Source: Methylophilus sp. 5
GTDB lineage: Bacteria > Pseudomonadota > Gammaproteobacteria > Burkholderiales > Methylophilaceae
Reading direction: 5' to 3'
Assembly (NCBI RefSeq): GCF_000515275.1
Contig: NZ_KI911560.1
Span: forward strand, 1,116,001-1,180,000
DNA: 64,000 nt
Translations under genes and position numbers: made by a program
The notes under the pieces: model-generated
What the model was told of the DNA's origin: nothing
Seen by the model: only the letters and a program-made list of their open reading frames with translations
The model's database searches: none
Shown: positions 42,836 through 54,847 of the stretch, one piece after another
Numbering within the stretch: the stretch's first letter is position 1
How the letters are laid out: every line of letters begins with the position of its first letter

Positions 42836-44095
42836 CTAGAAGAACAGGATAGCACCCAGAGAGATGGTTTTTGCTTTTGCTTCGTCTGAAGCAGCACCTG
42901 CGTTGTCAACTTTACGTTTAACATCAGAGTACTCAGCAACCAGGTTCAAATGCTTAGTCAGAGGGTGGTAAGCACCAACTGTCCACATTTCGTCTTTGAT
43001 TTCGTCAAATGCGTCTGCAGAGTTACCGTCCAGTTTAGATTGGCCCCAGCTTGCACCCAATTTAGTACCAACACCTGGAATAGTGTATGTACCTTGTACG
43101 TAGCCACCTTTAGAGTCACGACGCTTACCAGTTGCATCAAAACCACCGTTCAATTGCAGAGTTTGGCCGATACCTTTACCGTCGTAGTAGTAACCTGTCA
43201 GGCCAAAGTCAGCAACTTTAACTGTAGTACCGATATCCCATGCGTACGCACGCTCGCTACCCAAAGACACTGCTGTAGTACCAACACCGTCGAATGCTTG
43301 CAGATTGTCAACTTTTTGGCTGATAGCAGAAGCCCAAACTTTACCAGCTACATCACCAGTCCACTCGTAAGAAGTTTTACCTTCAAACGCTGTCTGAGAA
43401 CCACCGCGTGTAGAGCTAAATGCGCTTGAAGAAGCTGCTAATGCACCTGCTGTACCACTACCATCACCAACTGCATTCCAAGCTTGAGTTACACCAGCTG
43501 TGAATTGAAAACCATTCCAGTTTGGTGAAGTGTAAGCAACTTGAGATTTCCAGTCAGCATAGATGAAACCTGTACCGATACGGCCCAATGTTGTTGTGTT
43601 ACCAGCCAAAGAACCTGCACCAGAACCAACGCCCAACAGTGTCATGTCATTCAAGATAGCGTCTGAAGCGAAAATGCCCAGATCCTTACCCAGTTTAACA
43701 GAACCCCAAGAAGCATCACCGAATGTCAAGAATGCTTGACGGTTTTCTTGTTGTGATGTTTGACGACCTGAGTTTGTAGTAGAAGCGCCTGGGTTAATGC
43801 TGATTGTGAAACCAACATCCAAGTCGTTCTGACGTGTTTTACCTGAAACGCTCAGGTAGTTTGGCAACAAACCTGTAGTAATGTTAGCAGAGCTGTCTGC
43901 ATCACCACGGCCCAGACCCAGAGGACCTGTACCAGCAGCGTTATCGCCACTGAAGCTAGTGTGAGTGTAGTAAGCGTTAACCACGCCACCGATGTCCAAA
44001 GTCCAGTCGCCAGCTGGGATAGTGATGCCAGCTTGTGCGCCAGTAGCTGCAGCGAACAGAGCTGCTGCAACTGCAACGTTCAATTTTGTATTCAT
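42836..44095 (-). CDS. Outer-membrane porin (Gram-negative porin family)
   Basis: 419-residue beta-barrel porin. A 23-residue signal peptide (KLNVAVAAALFAAATGAQAG) precedes a mature start GDWTLDIGGVVNAYYTH; alternating strands run to the C-terminal Phe (ISLGAILFF) recognised by the Bam machinery. The start at 44095 is chosen over a longer frame because of the signal peptide and GGAG 7-8 bases upstream. Codon use is strongly biased, suggesting an abundant protein. Its substrate is not evident. In methylotrophs such porins are often major envelope proteins. Confidence 0.92.
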   Translation of the reverse strand: MNTKLNVAVAAALFAAATGAQAGITIPAGDWTLDIGGVVNAYYTHTSFSGDNAAGTGPLGLGRGDADSSANITTGLLPNYLSVSGKTRQNDLDVGFTISINPGASTTNSGRQTSQQENRQAFLTFGDASWGSVKLGKDLGIFASDAILNDMTLLGVGSGAGSLAGNTTTLGRIGTGFIYADWKSQVAYTSPNWNGFQFTAGVTQAWNAVGDGSGTAGALAASSSAFSSTRGGSQTAFEGKTSYEWTGDVAGKVWASAISQKVDNLQAFDGVGTTAVSLGSERAYAWDIGTTVKVADFGLTGYYYDGKGIGQTLQLNGGFDATGKRRDSKGGYVQGTYTIPGVGTKLGASWGQSKLDGNSADAFDEIKDEMWTVGAYHPLTKHLNLVAEYSDVKRKVDNAGAASDEAKAKTISLGAILFF

Positions 44096-44465
44096 ACGAA
44101 TCTCCAAAAATGTTGTTTTCACAACTTGTGTAAGGATATTGCTTTTAATGATTGAGCGCACAAAACGCTCAACTTTCAGAACTCCTGCGGAATCACTTAA
44201 AGCATTTCCAACAAGGTCAGAGCAATTCTTGCAAATGCAGTGCTTTTGGCGCAAGTGAATACGTCAAATTGCTTAGCGCAAGTTTGATTTGTTGCAGATT
44301 TGCAACAGTCTGACTAGTTCGCCGAATTGCAAGGTTATGAAAAGGAGTGGTTTTATGAGGCTGTTCAAACTAAATTTATCTAAAAGTTTCTGCTAGCATA
44401 GTCATGTTTTGCAGTGTCTTTTTGTGGCCTGTATTCCTTATATTCAATTTTAACCGAGGCTTCTC
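44096..44465. other. Porin upstream region with a GTTGCA-GATT-TGCAAC palindrome
   Basis: A 370-bp gene-free stretch between the divergent porin and GGDEF-like genes. The only clear structure is the 16-bp palindrome at 44291-44306, about 200 bp upstream of the porin ATG, which could be an operator. I did not find a convincing -24/-12 promoter here. Confidence 0.5.
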
Positions 44466-44948
44466 ATGATTTCTGACATTCAGTTGTGTAGTCGTTTTAT
44501 TGATACATTAGACTGGATTTGCCAAGTGCTGATCAGACATTCCGATGACTTTAATATCGCCTTGGTGAGAATTGCTTATGGTGATGACAACAGTTTGGGC
44601 GAGGCTTATGGCGCGCCAGAGGCATTGCGGCAACTGTCATCTTTGACGCACGACTTGCAGCGCTCATTTAGGCGCTCAGACCTGGTTGGCAGAGAGGGCA
44701 CCGACTTTTGGATTTTGTTTCCTTATACCCGCGTGACCGATAATGTGTACGACAAGCTGCTGGATGTGATTCAAGGCTCAGCGCACACAAACCTGAATAT
44801 TGTTGAGCGGGAGGTAGCGATTTTTGAATTGCCGGTGATCTACACCAAAGCGCTGGTAAAACCTGATAGCGCACCGTCACTCTTAAAGCACCTCAAAAAT
44901 AACCAGGCCGAACTGGCGAGCCACGTGTTTCGGCTCGCCCACCTATAA
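44466..44948 (+). CDS. Degenerate GGDEF-like domain protein
   Basis: 160 residues. The block LTHDLQRSFRRSDLVGREGTDFWILFPYTRV near 55-85 has the layout of a diguanylate cyclase (Leu-rich helix, R-S-D-L, then the signature, then LLP-T), but GGDEF itself is replaced by EGTDF. It cannot be an ordinary active cyclase because the catalytic Gly-Gly-Asp/Glu are changed. No receiver or membrane domain is present. It may be a c-di-GMP or nucleotide-binding regulator, or a scaffold. It is convergent with mutY, 2 bp between stops. Confidence 0.7.
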   Translation: MISDIQLCSRFIDTLDWICQVLIRHSDDFNIALVRIAYGDDNSLGEAYGAPEALRQLSSLTHDLQRSFRRSDLVGREGTDFWILFPYTRVTDNVYDKLLDVIQGSAHTNLNIVEREVAIFELPVIYTKALVKPDSAPSLLKHLKNNQAELASHVFRLAHL

Positions 44949-44950
44949 AC

Positions 44951-45994
44951 TCAAACGTAAGGTGGCTTGAGCGCTTTAATAAGGGTGCGCACCGGTGTTG
45001 GCAGCGCTGCCGAAATCGCATCAGGGATAGCCAACCACTGCATGTGAGGCGGCAATACAGGTCGCCGCCCAGTCAGTTGCAATGGTTGCGGCGTGATTTC
45101 CAGTTTAAAGTGGGTAAAGGTATGCCACAACACTGGCAGCACTTCCAGCGTCTCGGTAGCCAAGCCTAAATGATGCTGCACATGTGGGACGGCAATTTGT
45201 GTTGAGGATAGCTCAGGTAAACTCCACAACCCCCCCCAGATGCCCTGATTAGGTCGTCTTTCCAGCAAAATTTCACCCGCATCCAAAATCATCAACATCG
45301 TGACCTGTTTTTCGGGCAGCGCCTTACGAGGTTTGGCAACTGGCAATTGCGCCACGCGCTGCTGCTGATAAGCCTGACAGTGATCTTGCATGGGGCAGCC
45401 ATCACAGCGCGGCTTGCTGCGCGTGCACAAGGTCGCGCCAAAATCCATTAATCCTTGCACATAAGCTGGCAGCCCCTGAGCGGGTAACAATGTTTCAGCA
45501 AGCTGCCAAAGTTTTTTTTCAACCTCAGGCAACCCTGGCCAACCATCAACTGCATAAAGCCTGGCCAGTACGCGTTTGACATTGCCGTCTAAAATAGTCT
45601 GCCGTTGATTAAAAGCGAATACGCTAATTGCAGCAGCCGTTGAGCGGCCAATGCCTTTGAGCGTTTGGATCACATCGAAATCTGTTGGAAAAACACCCCC
45701 ATGCTCACGCATGATGGTTTGCGCAGCATGATGCAAATTGCGTGCGCGGGAGTAATAGCCTAAACCACTCCAATGACGCATCACCTCGTCTTGCTCGGCC
45801 TCGGCGAGGCTGGCAATAGTAGGAAACCGCTGCATAAAGCGGTCATAGTAGCCAATCACCGCCGAAACCTGCGTTTGTTGCAGCATGATTTCAGACACCC
45901 ACACCGCATAAGGGTCTCGTGTTTGTTGCCACGGCAAGTCATGGCGACCATGCACCTGCTGCCAAGCAATCAGTTTTTCGGCAAACACACTCAC
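44951..45994 (-). CDS. mutY: A/G-specific adenine DNA glycosylase
   Basis: 347-residue repair enzyme that removes adenine opposite 8-oxoguanine. Seen: SEIMLQQTQVSAVIGYYDRF with the catalytic Glu, the helix-hairpin-helix LKGIGRSTAAAISVFAFNQR with the catalytic Asp nearby, the [4Fe-4S] loop CTRSKPRCDGCPMQDHC near 190-207, and a C-terminal NUDIX-like domain (LLERRPNQGIWGGLWSLPEL). Two bases separate its start from the asmA-family gene stop, so the two are co-transcribed with uppP upstream. Confidence 0.96.
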   Translation of the reverse strand: MSVFAEKLIAWQQVHGRHDLPWQQTRDPYAVWVSEIMLQQTQVSAVIGYYDRFMQRFPTIASLAEAEQDEVMRHWSGLGYYSRARNLHHAAQTIMREHGGVFPTDFDVIQTLKGIGRSTAAAISVFAFNQRQTILDGNVKRVLARLYAVDGWPGLPEVEKKLWQLAETLLPAQGLPAYVQGLMDFGATLCTRSKPRCDGCPMQDHCQAYQQQRVAQLPVAKPRKALPEKQVTMLMILDAGEILLERRPNQGIWGGLWSLPELSSTQIAVPHVQHHLGLATETLEVLPVLWHTFTHFKLEITPQPLQLTGRRPVLPPHMQWLAIPDAISAALPTPVRTLIKALKPPYV

Positions 45995-45996
45995 AG

Positions 45997-48687
45997 CTAA
46001 AAATTCAACAGCTTTTTGAGAGCCTTTTGCTTGAGCTGGTCTGCAGGTTTGACTGGTTCTGTTGTCGTCCCGCTCTCAGATTTGGCAGCATCGCCGGCCG
46101 TGCTATCACTGGATGACTTACCATTGAGCAAGCCTTTTAAAGCATCAGCCTTACTACCACCCAGCTTTTCGGTGAGTGCATCCAGCGCCACGGATTTCGC
46201 CAGTGCCTGCCCCATGGCAGCCATATCAACGCCAAATTTAGGTGCTGCAAACGTGCCAGTGACTTTCACCGGGATACTTAAACTGCCAAGTTGTTCGGCA
46301 TCTTTACCACCCTGGCCCTTGAGTGAATTCACCAGCGTTGGCTTAGCCAGATAGTTAATTTGCTCTTTGCCGATATCAATATCACCTTTGCTCTCACCCT
46401 TGGTCAACCGAAAAACAGGCGCTTTCATGGCTAAGTCATCATTGTGCGCGACACCATTTTTAATATTAAAAATCGCGGTTAGCTCACTAAAATCTGTTTT
46501 TTTACTGTTATCGGCGTCGGCACTGGACTGCCCCTTGAGCACATTCAATTTGCTTTTGGCGTCACGGATTATCCCCGCCAAATCAAAGCCCTTGACGGCG
46601 CCATCGGCCATACGCAAATCAACCGAGCCGCCCAGTGACTTTTTTAGCGCTGTCACCGTATTACCTTGCGCTGTGACATTCAGGCTCACATTACCGCTGC
46701 CTGACAGCATGTCATTATTAATGGTATCGACCAGCAATGGACCCACCGCGATATTTTGCAAATTTTGCTGAATCGCCACTGCGGGCGTGGCACGCGCATC
46801 CAGCTTGACGGCGCCACGCACCGTGCCCTGATAAACATCGACATTGAGCGGGTCGAGACTGGCCAGGCCATCTTGTGCTTTCAAACCAATATTGAGGTTT
46901 TTGGCTTCGGTTTTACCATATTTCAACCAGCCCACACGGATATTGCCCTGCGCATTGAGTGCTTTCAAAGCCGATAAATCTATCGGCTGCTCAGGCTGAT
47001 TGGCGGTTTTTTCGGCAGGTTTGTTTTCGCTGGCGCTGGCGGTAGATTGCGGCAGGTAACGATTCAAATCCAACTTGTCGATATTGAGATCAAACGTATA
47101 CAACGGTTTGCTAAACTGGCTCACGCCCACATTGCCTTGAATACGCGTGTCGTCCAATTTGACATCCAGCCCTTGCAAGGCAAGCTTCTGGCCATCAGCC
47201 TTAATACCAACGTTCAATCCACTCAAGGTATATGGGCTATATAAAACTTTGCCAACATTAATACTGCCATCAAGAAACAAGGTTTTTAAAGCGCTCAAAT
47301 CTGCAGGCTTGTCTGACTTGCTACTCGCTTTAGTGCTGCTGGCAGTCGCTTCTTTTTTACCGCCAGTATGACCAAGCAGCGCATTTAAATTCAAGGTATC
47401 GGCATGCAGCTTAAAGCCAATATGCGGCGTGCCGAAACCAGCCACACTGACATCGCCATTGAGCTTTGTTTCGGCCAGACTTAAATCAAACGTGGTTTTA
47501 ACCTGCTCTTGCTTCACATTAGCATTAGCTGCCAACTTAAACTGCCCCTGCATGGCGCCATTTGGCAACGCCGGGTCTTTAATATCAAACTTACCGGCCA
47601 GCGCTGGCACATCAAAGATGAGATCGGCCAAATTCGCCTTCACCGGTGAAGCAAAGTGGCCTTCTACCTTGCGCGCACCGGCATTCACGCTCACATCGGC
47701 CGTCAAGCCTTTGCTTTCTACCGCTTGCTGGTTGCCTTTTAGCTCGGCCAACACCACGGCCAGGTTCACATCGCCATTGGCATCTTTTTGCTTGAGCGAA
47801 AGCAATACTTTGTCACTACTAATCAAGTTTGGATTAACCGCCAGCGCTGGCGCCTGCAGGCTAATCTCACGCTGCGCACCTTTAAAATCACCCTGCATCG
47901 CCAGTTTCAAGCCAGACACATCCAGTGCCGTTTTTGCAGCATCAACATCAATCGCGCCTTGCGCTGTTAACGTCACATTTTGACCATCGAGCAGAGCGCC
48001 TTTTAATTGCGCATCCAGGCCCTTAACCACAAAATGTTTGCCTTCCGGATCGGCCATGATGTTCACTTTAATCGCAGCTTTGGCATCCACCGCTGGTTGA
48101 TTCGCAGTCAGATGAAAGTCAGTCGCCACATCAAACGGCTTTTTCAACGCCACCTGGCCGGTGGTCAGGTTAAACTGGTCTACGCTATATTTAGCACCAG
48201 TACCTTCATTGCTAAAGCTGGCTTGTGTGTTGGTGATTTTGACGCCTTGCACATCAAAATTAATCTGCTCAGACTCTGATTCATCCTTGCTTAGCAAATC
48301 ATCAAAGTTAAAGCTGCCATCGGCATGCTGAATCACATTGACCTGTGCACCATCCAGGTAAACCGTATCCACCACGATTTCTTTTTTAAGCAAGGGCAAC
48401 ACTGCCAGCGCCACCTTGGCACTCTTAATGGCGACAAACTGCTTGTCAGACTGATGCTCAGACAAGGTGATTTCGCCCAAATCGGCACCAATCTTGGGCC
48501 AAAAACTGAGTTTGATGTCACCCTTGATATCCAGCGTGCGCTGTTTTTTGTCTTTCACCAGTTGAATCACGGTTGGTTTGTAATCGTTAGGGTTAAAAGT
48601 CACTGCCAGATAAACCACCAATAGCAACAACACTGCCAGCACAGCAGCGATAACAAGCGCGATTTTTTTAAACAGTGCACGATTCAT
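45997..48687 (-). CDS. AsmA-family protein
   Basis: 896 residues with one N-terminal transmembrane segment (ALVIAAVLAVLLLLVVYLAV) and the AsmA pattern FNPNDYKPTVIQLVKDKKQR. The C-terminal region (SGSGNVSLNVTAQGNTVTAL, GSVDLRMADGAVKGFDLAGI) is the conserved AsmA_2 part. A large repetitive beta-rich middle includes Lys/Ala/Ser-rich linkers around 445 and 555. AsmA-like proteins bridge the periplasm and help phospholipid transport to the outer membrane. It lies 19 bp after uppP and precedes mutY. Confidence 0.9.
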   Translation of the reverse strand: MNRALFKKIALVIAAVLAVLLLLVVYLAVTFNPNDYKPTVIQLVKDKKQRTLDIKGDIKLSFWPKIGADLGEITLSEHQSDKQFVAIKSAKVALAVLPLLKKEIVVDTVYLDGAQVNVIQHADGSFNFDDLLSKDESESEQINFDVQGVKITNTQASFSNEGTGAKYSVDQFNLTTGQVALKKPFDVATDFHLTANQPAVDAKAAIKVNIMADPEGKHFVVKGLDAQLKGALLDGQNVTLTAQGAIDVDAAKTALDVSGLKLAMQGDFKGAQREISLQAPALAVNPNLISSDKVLLSLKQKDANGDVNLAVVLAELKGNQQAVESKGLTADVSVNAGARKVEGHFASPVKANLADLIFDVPALAGKFDIKDPALPNGAMQGQFKLAANANVKQEQVKTTFDLSLAETKLNGDVSVAGFGTPHIGFKLHADTLNLNALLGHTGGKKEATASSTKASSKSDKPADLSALKTLFLDGSINVGKVLYSPYTLSGLNVGIKADGQKLALQGLDVKLDDTRIQGNVGVSQFSKPLYTFDLNIDKLDLNRYLPQSTASASENKPAEKTANQPEQPIDLSALKALNAQGNIRVGWLKYGKTEAKNLNIGLKAQDGLASLDPLNVDVYQGTVRGAVKLDARATPAVAIQQNLQNIAVGPLLVDTINNDMLSGSGNVSLNVTAQGNTVTALKKSLGGSVDLRMADGAVKGFDLAGIIRDAKSKLNVLKGQSSADADNSKKTDFSELTAIFNIKNGVAHNDDLAMKAPVFRLTKGESKGDIDIGKEQINYLAKPTLVNSLKGQGGKDAEQLGSLSIPVKVTGTFAAPKFGVDMAAMGQALAKSVALDALTEKLGGSKADALKGLLNGKSSSDSTAGDAAKSESGTTTEPVKPADQLKQKALKKLLNF

Positions 48688-48706
48688 GATTCACACCCTA
48701 AACAAA

Positions 48707-49510
48707 TTAATGTGCAAAAAACAACAACACTAAAATACCAAACACAATGCGATACCAGGCAAACACAACAAACGAATGCTGGGCCACAAAGCGGATCAAT
48801 GCACGAATCACCATCAGCGCAGACAAGAAAGAAACCACAAAACCAATTAAAAACACCAGCGCATCATCAACAGACAATAAATCATGTGCCTGATACAAAT
48901 CCAGCCCGGTCGCAGCAAACATAATAGGCAGCGCCAAAAAGAACGAAAACTCGGTGGCAGTTTGACGATTAAGACCAAAACACATGCCGCCCAATATCGT
49001 GGCCCCCGAACGTGACATACCAGGAAACAATGCCAGTGCCTGCGCAAACCCAATCTGCAACGCCTGCTTGGCAGAAATCTGGTCAACCTCGCGCGTTTGG
49101 CCTTCAGGCGCAAATTTTTCAATCAGTAAAATCAGTACACCGCCAACCACCAGCGCAATACCTACGGTGAATGATGAAAACAAATGCTCTTTAATTTGAT
49201 GATGAAATGCTAAGCCGATTAAAGCCGCAGGCAAGAAAGCGATGATCAAGTTACGCACAAAGTGTTGCGCGTTGGTGTCGGTTTGAATACGCTGCACCGT
49301 ATGCCAGAGACGCTGGCGGTATTCCACACACACGGCCAGAATCGCGCCCAGCTGGATGATAATTTCAAACACATCACGTTTATCTTTAGAGAGAAAATCC
49401 AGCCACTCCCCGGTGATGATCAGATGTCCTGTACTACTAACGGGAATAAACTCGGTCGCGCCTTCGACCAGGCCCATGATCACGGCCTTCAGCATCAAAT
49501 AAATATCCAT
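48707..49510 (-). CDS. uppP: Undecaprenyl-diphosphate phosphatase
   Basis: 267-residue inner-membrane phosphatase (BacA) that recycles the lipid carrier of peptidoglycan. Motifs VEGATEFIPVSSTGHLIITG near 17-36 and ALFPGMSRSGATILGGMCFG near 160-179 contain the catalytic Glu/Ser/Arg residues. About eight hydrophobic segments; length is standard. It heads the leftward uppP-asmA-mutY operon. The ~170 bp between its start and repeat copy A would hold its promoter. Confidence 0.96.
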   Translation of the reverse strand: MDIYLMLKAVIMGLVEGATEFIPVSSTGHLIITGEWLDFLSKDKRDVFEIIIQLGAILAVCVEYRQRLWHTVQRIQTDTNAQHFVRNLIIAFLPAALIGLAFHHQIKEHLFSSFTVGIALVVGGVLILLIEKFAPEGQTREVDQISAKQALQIGFAQALALFPGMSRSGATILGGMCFGLNRQTATEFSFFLALPIMFAATGLDLYQAHDLLSVDDALVFLIGFVVSFLSALMVIRALIRFVAQHSFVVFAWYRIVFGILVLLFFAH

Positions 49511-49681
49511 GGTTGTATTCTAGCAGACACTGCAAAGGACTTGCGGGATGTTGGGGAAATTAGCAGGATTAGTCATACCGTGAAAGATTTGGTCATAAAT
49601 GTAGTGTTCTTCGGCATAGTGGATAGATAAAATTATTGAGCGTCATTGCAACGAAAAATTATTCCTTGTTGGGCAGATTCT

Positions 49682-50296
49682 TTTTCGCCTCTCGGCGAGT
49701 CACTTTCTGATGCTTGCCCCTCAGAAAGTAACCAAAGAAGAGGGCACCCAGCCATCACGGCCTACGGCTTCCTTGCGTTGCTCAACAAAGTGGGCGTCCA
49801 TCGAAACTCGCCCTAGCGGCTTGCACAAAACGCAAGCCACCGCGGAACTCGGACAGCCGATGGCCGAAGGCCCCCACTTCGTCTCCGCTACTCAGCGTGA
49901 TGGAATGGGATTTATCTCATTTAAGTAACAGCGTGGAAGTTGGAACGGTTAAAAAGAAATTCTTTTTATTCAATTCACGAATGGTGGCGCTCAGTAGGTG
50001 TTCGGGGTCCCCATCTGACGCGCCGAGCAACGCAGGGTTGACGGGAGTTGTCGGCCATCGGCTGTCCGAATCCCGCAGCAGCTCACGCTTTATGTGAGCT
50101 GCCAGGTTGAGTTTCGATGGCCGCCCGACAAGCCGAGTAGCGCAGGATACAAGCGGAAGCTGGGGTGTCTTGTTCTTTGCCTTCTTTCTTATGGACAAGC
50201 ATAAGAAAGAACGGTCGCCGAAAAGGCGAAAAAACACTCACAAAATACCGCTACGTTGGGAAAGCAAAGAAAAGTAACTCGCCAACAAGGCGAAAA
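49682..50296. repeat. Palindromic intergenic repeat, copy A (~615 bp)
   Basis: Lies between uppP and katG. Both ends carry TTTTCGCC-hairpin-GGCGAGTYACTTT in opposite orientation, and the two internal halves (around 49740-49880 and 50040-50170) are reverse complements of each other with ~70-80% similarity by eye. Each half contains a stem-loop (49818-49838 and 50078-50102) whose arms differ in sequence but still pair. Next to the left end, ACTTTCTGA and TCAGAAAGT (from 49701) form another hairpin. A second copy lies at 62475. It encodes no transposase. The remaining gene-free bases 50297-50495 show nothing I can name. Confidence 0.85.
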
Positions 50297-50494
50297 GAAA
50301 CACAACAAACAACCACAAAATCCGCGTGGGCATCAATGCCCCCTACAACGACTAATCAAAGAACAACCTTTTATCGCTATCTCACCATACCTGAATTCCG
50401 ACCAACGCCGAAATGACACATGAAGGTTGTAAATATCGAAGCAGAGAAATACAAAAATGCGCTTTGTATCTCACTCTAAAAAAACATCCATCAA

Positions 50495-50524
50495 TAAAAA
50501 AGCGCCTTGATTGCTCAAGGCGCT
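50495..50524 (-). terminator. Terminator of katG
   Basis: The minus strand reads AGCGCCTTGA-GCAA-TCAAGGCGCT followed by TTTTTTA, 22 bp after the katG stop. Confidence 0.92.
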
Positions 50525-50546
50525 CTAGCTTTAAAACAAACAGCGA

Positions 50547-53061
<2,515 letters not shown>

Positions 53062-53970
53062 ATGACCCTGATAGAGTTGAAGTTTGTGTTAGCCGTGGCA
53101 CAGGAGCGTAATTTTCGCCGCGCCGCTGAAAAGTGCTTTGTGACCCAGCCCGCCTTGAGTCTAGGCATTAAAAAACTAGAGGAAGAGTTAGGCGTTTCGT
53201 TGTTTGAACGCAATCGCAATGAAGTCACGCCCACCAAGATCGGCGAGCAGATTATTGCGCAAACCAACATCGTGCTGGAGCAGGCCGCCAAAATCAAAGA
53301 CATGGCAAAGCATGGCAACGACCCCCTCAACGGCCTATTTAAACTGGGCATGATTCACTCAGTAGGGCCTTACTTGCTGCCGGAAATTATTCCGCCGTTG
53401 ATAAAAACCGCGCCGCATATGCCGCTGGAGGTAGAGGAAAATATTACCGCCACCTTAGAGCAGCAACTCAAAAATGGGGTGATTGATGCCGCCGTGATTG
53501 CCTTACCGTTTGATGTGCCAGGCATTGAAACCATCCCACTTTATGATGAAGACTTTAATGTGGTGGTGCCAGTGAGCCACCCGTGGGCAAACCGCAAAAG
53601 CATAGATGCCGATGAATTAAGCGGCGAGAAAGTATTGCTACTGAACACCGGCCATTGCTTTAGCAACCAGGTCACTCAGGCCTGCCCGGAGTTAAGCCGC
53701 AAAGGCGAGGTGCTGCAAGGCAATTCACTAGAAACCATCCGCAATATGGTGGCGTCAAACCTGGGCATCACGGTATTACCCGCCATGGCCACGGTCTCAC
53801 GCTATCAAAATCCGCTGATTCGCGTGATTCCGTTTAGCAAACCTGCGCCTAGCCGACGCATTGCGCTGGCCTGGCGCAAAAGCTTTGTGCGCACAGCAGC
53901 GATTGAGATACTGGGAAAAGTGATGGTAGAAGTGGGTGCCGCGCAAGTGCAGCTGTCACGCCGCGCATAA
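53062..53970 (+). CDS. oxyR: Hydrogen peroxide-responsive LysR regulator OxyR
   Basis: 302 residues. The N-terminal winged HTH reads LKFVLAVAQERNFRRAAEKC, then FVTQPALSLGIKKLEEELGV. The effector domain carries redox Cys in LLNTGHCFSNQVTQACPELS near 200-210, which match the OxyR peroxide-sensing pair. Divergence from katG strongly supports OxyR over other LysR proteins. It should activate katG when the disulfide forms. Confidence 0.92.
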   Translation: MTLIELKFVLAVAQERNFRRAAEKCFVTQPALSLGIKKLEEELGVSLFERNRNEVTPTKIGEQIIAQTNIVLEQAAKIKDMAKHGNDPLNGLFKLGMIHSVGPYLLPEIIPPLIKTAPHMPLEVEENITATLEQQLKNGVIDAAVIALPFDVPGIETIPLYDEDFNVVVPVSHPWANRKSIDADELSGEKVLLLNTGHCFSNQVTQACPELSRKGEVLQGNSLETIRNMVASNLGITVLPAMATVSRYQNPLIRVIPFSKPAPSRRIALAWRKSFVRTAAIEILGKVMVEVGAAQVQLSRRA

Positions 53971-53980
53971 AGGCAAAGTG

Positions 53981-54847
53981 CTAATAGGCAATGGCGACGC
54001 GAAAACCGGTCACCAGTTTTTCATCGACACCCAGCAAGGTTTTTACTGCCTGCTCTTGCTGTGGCGCCAACCCGGCAGCCACATCAACCGTAACAGGCAA
54101 ATATTCAGCTGGCTTAAGTGTTTTACGCAACACCGGTTCATCAGCGGTATTGGTCAGCGTTAACTCGACGTTAGGGTAAGCCTGCGCAACAATACCGTGA
54201 TTCATCAGCACGCTAGAAAATATCAGCACGCCCTGCCGCTCTTTATGTTCCTGAATATCAGCGTCGTCAATGGTCAATTGGGCGATCTCGTGCGGCACAC
54301 TGACCTCACAATGCAGTGTTTTGCAAAGTGTCTGCAATAGCGGTTTGGTGTGTGGATAATTGGCGGCCAAACTGGTGCGGGTGAAATAGGTCCATTGCAG
54401 CACAAGCACTAGCAATAGTGCGCCAGACAAAGTGACAAACACGCGCTGACTGGCTGGGCTTGCAAGCGGCGGTGGCCGCTCGTCGGCGAGGGAAATATCG
54501 CGTAAAAACGCAGGAATCACAGGCGCCGAGTCAGCGGCATCATTCACATCCGCATGCGGTTCTGCAGAAAATCCGTCATCCAACGCTAAATCAGGCCGCA
54601 GTGAAAAGTCCGCCTCGGCGGGCGCATGCTCAGTCTGCGCGGCTTCGGCACTCACTTTAAAATAGACAGCAGCATCGCTGGCCACGTGACTCACATCGGC
54701 CACAGCAGCCGACTCTAGCAAATGCGAGTGTGCATCAAACACATGGTCACATTCGCCGCAGCGCACCTTGCCTGCATAGGCCTGCAATTGTTCGTCAGTG
54801 ACTTCGAATTGGGTTTGGCAGGCCGGGCAGGCCGTAATTAAGGACAT
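53981..54847 (-). CDS. MJ0042-type zinc-finger / DUF3426 membrane protein
   Basis: 288 residues. The start (SLITACPACQTQFEVTDEQL, then GKVRCGECDHVF) is a CxxC...CxxC zinc ribbon of the MJ0042 type. An acidic/Ala-rich linker and one transmembrane segment (VTLSGALLLVLVLQWTYF near 150) lead to a DUF3426 domain. The start at 54847 is chosen since the longer frame has no support; it overlaps the end of prmA. Function unknown, widespread next to prmA in betaproteobacteria. Confidence 0.85.
   Translation of the reverse strand: MSLITACPACQTQFEVTDEQLQAYAGKVRCGECDHVFDAHSHLLESAAVADVSHVASDAAVYFKVSAEAAQTEHAPAEADFSLRPDLALDDGFSAEPHADVNDAADSAPVIPAFLRDISLADERPPPLASPASQRVFVTLSGALLLVLVLQWTYFTRTSLAANYPHTKPLLQTLCKTLHCEVSVPHEIAQLTIDDADIQEHKERQGVLIFSSVLMNHGIVAQAYPNVELTLTNTADEPVLRKTLKPAEYLPVTVDVAAGLAPQQEQAVKTLLGVDEKLVTGFRVAIAY

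Noticed and set aside
49710..49928. 72-codon open frame in repeat copy A with a matching frame in copy B (62503-62721)
   Set aside because: The similarity follows from the repeated DNA. Differences between the copies change residues freely, there is no ribosome site, and the DNA shows constraint on hairpins instead.
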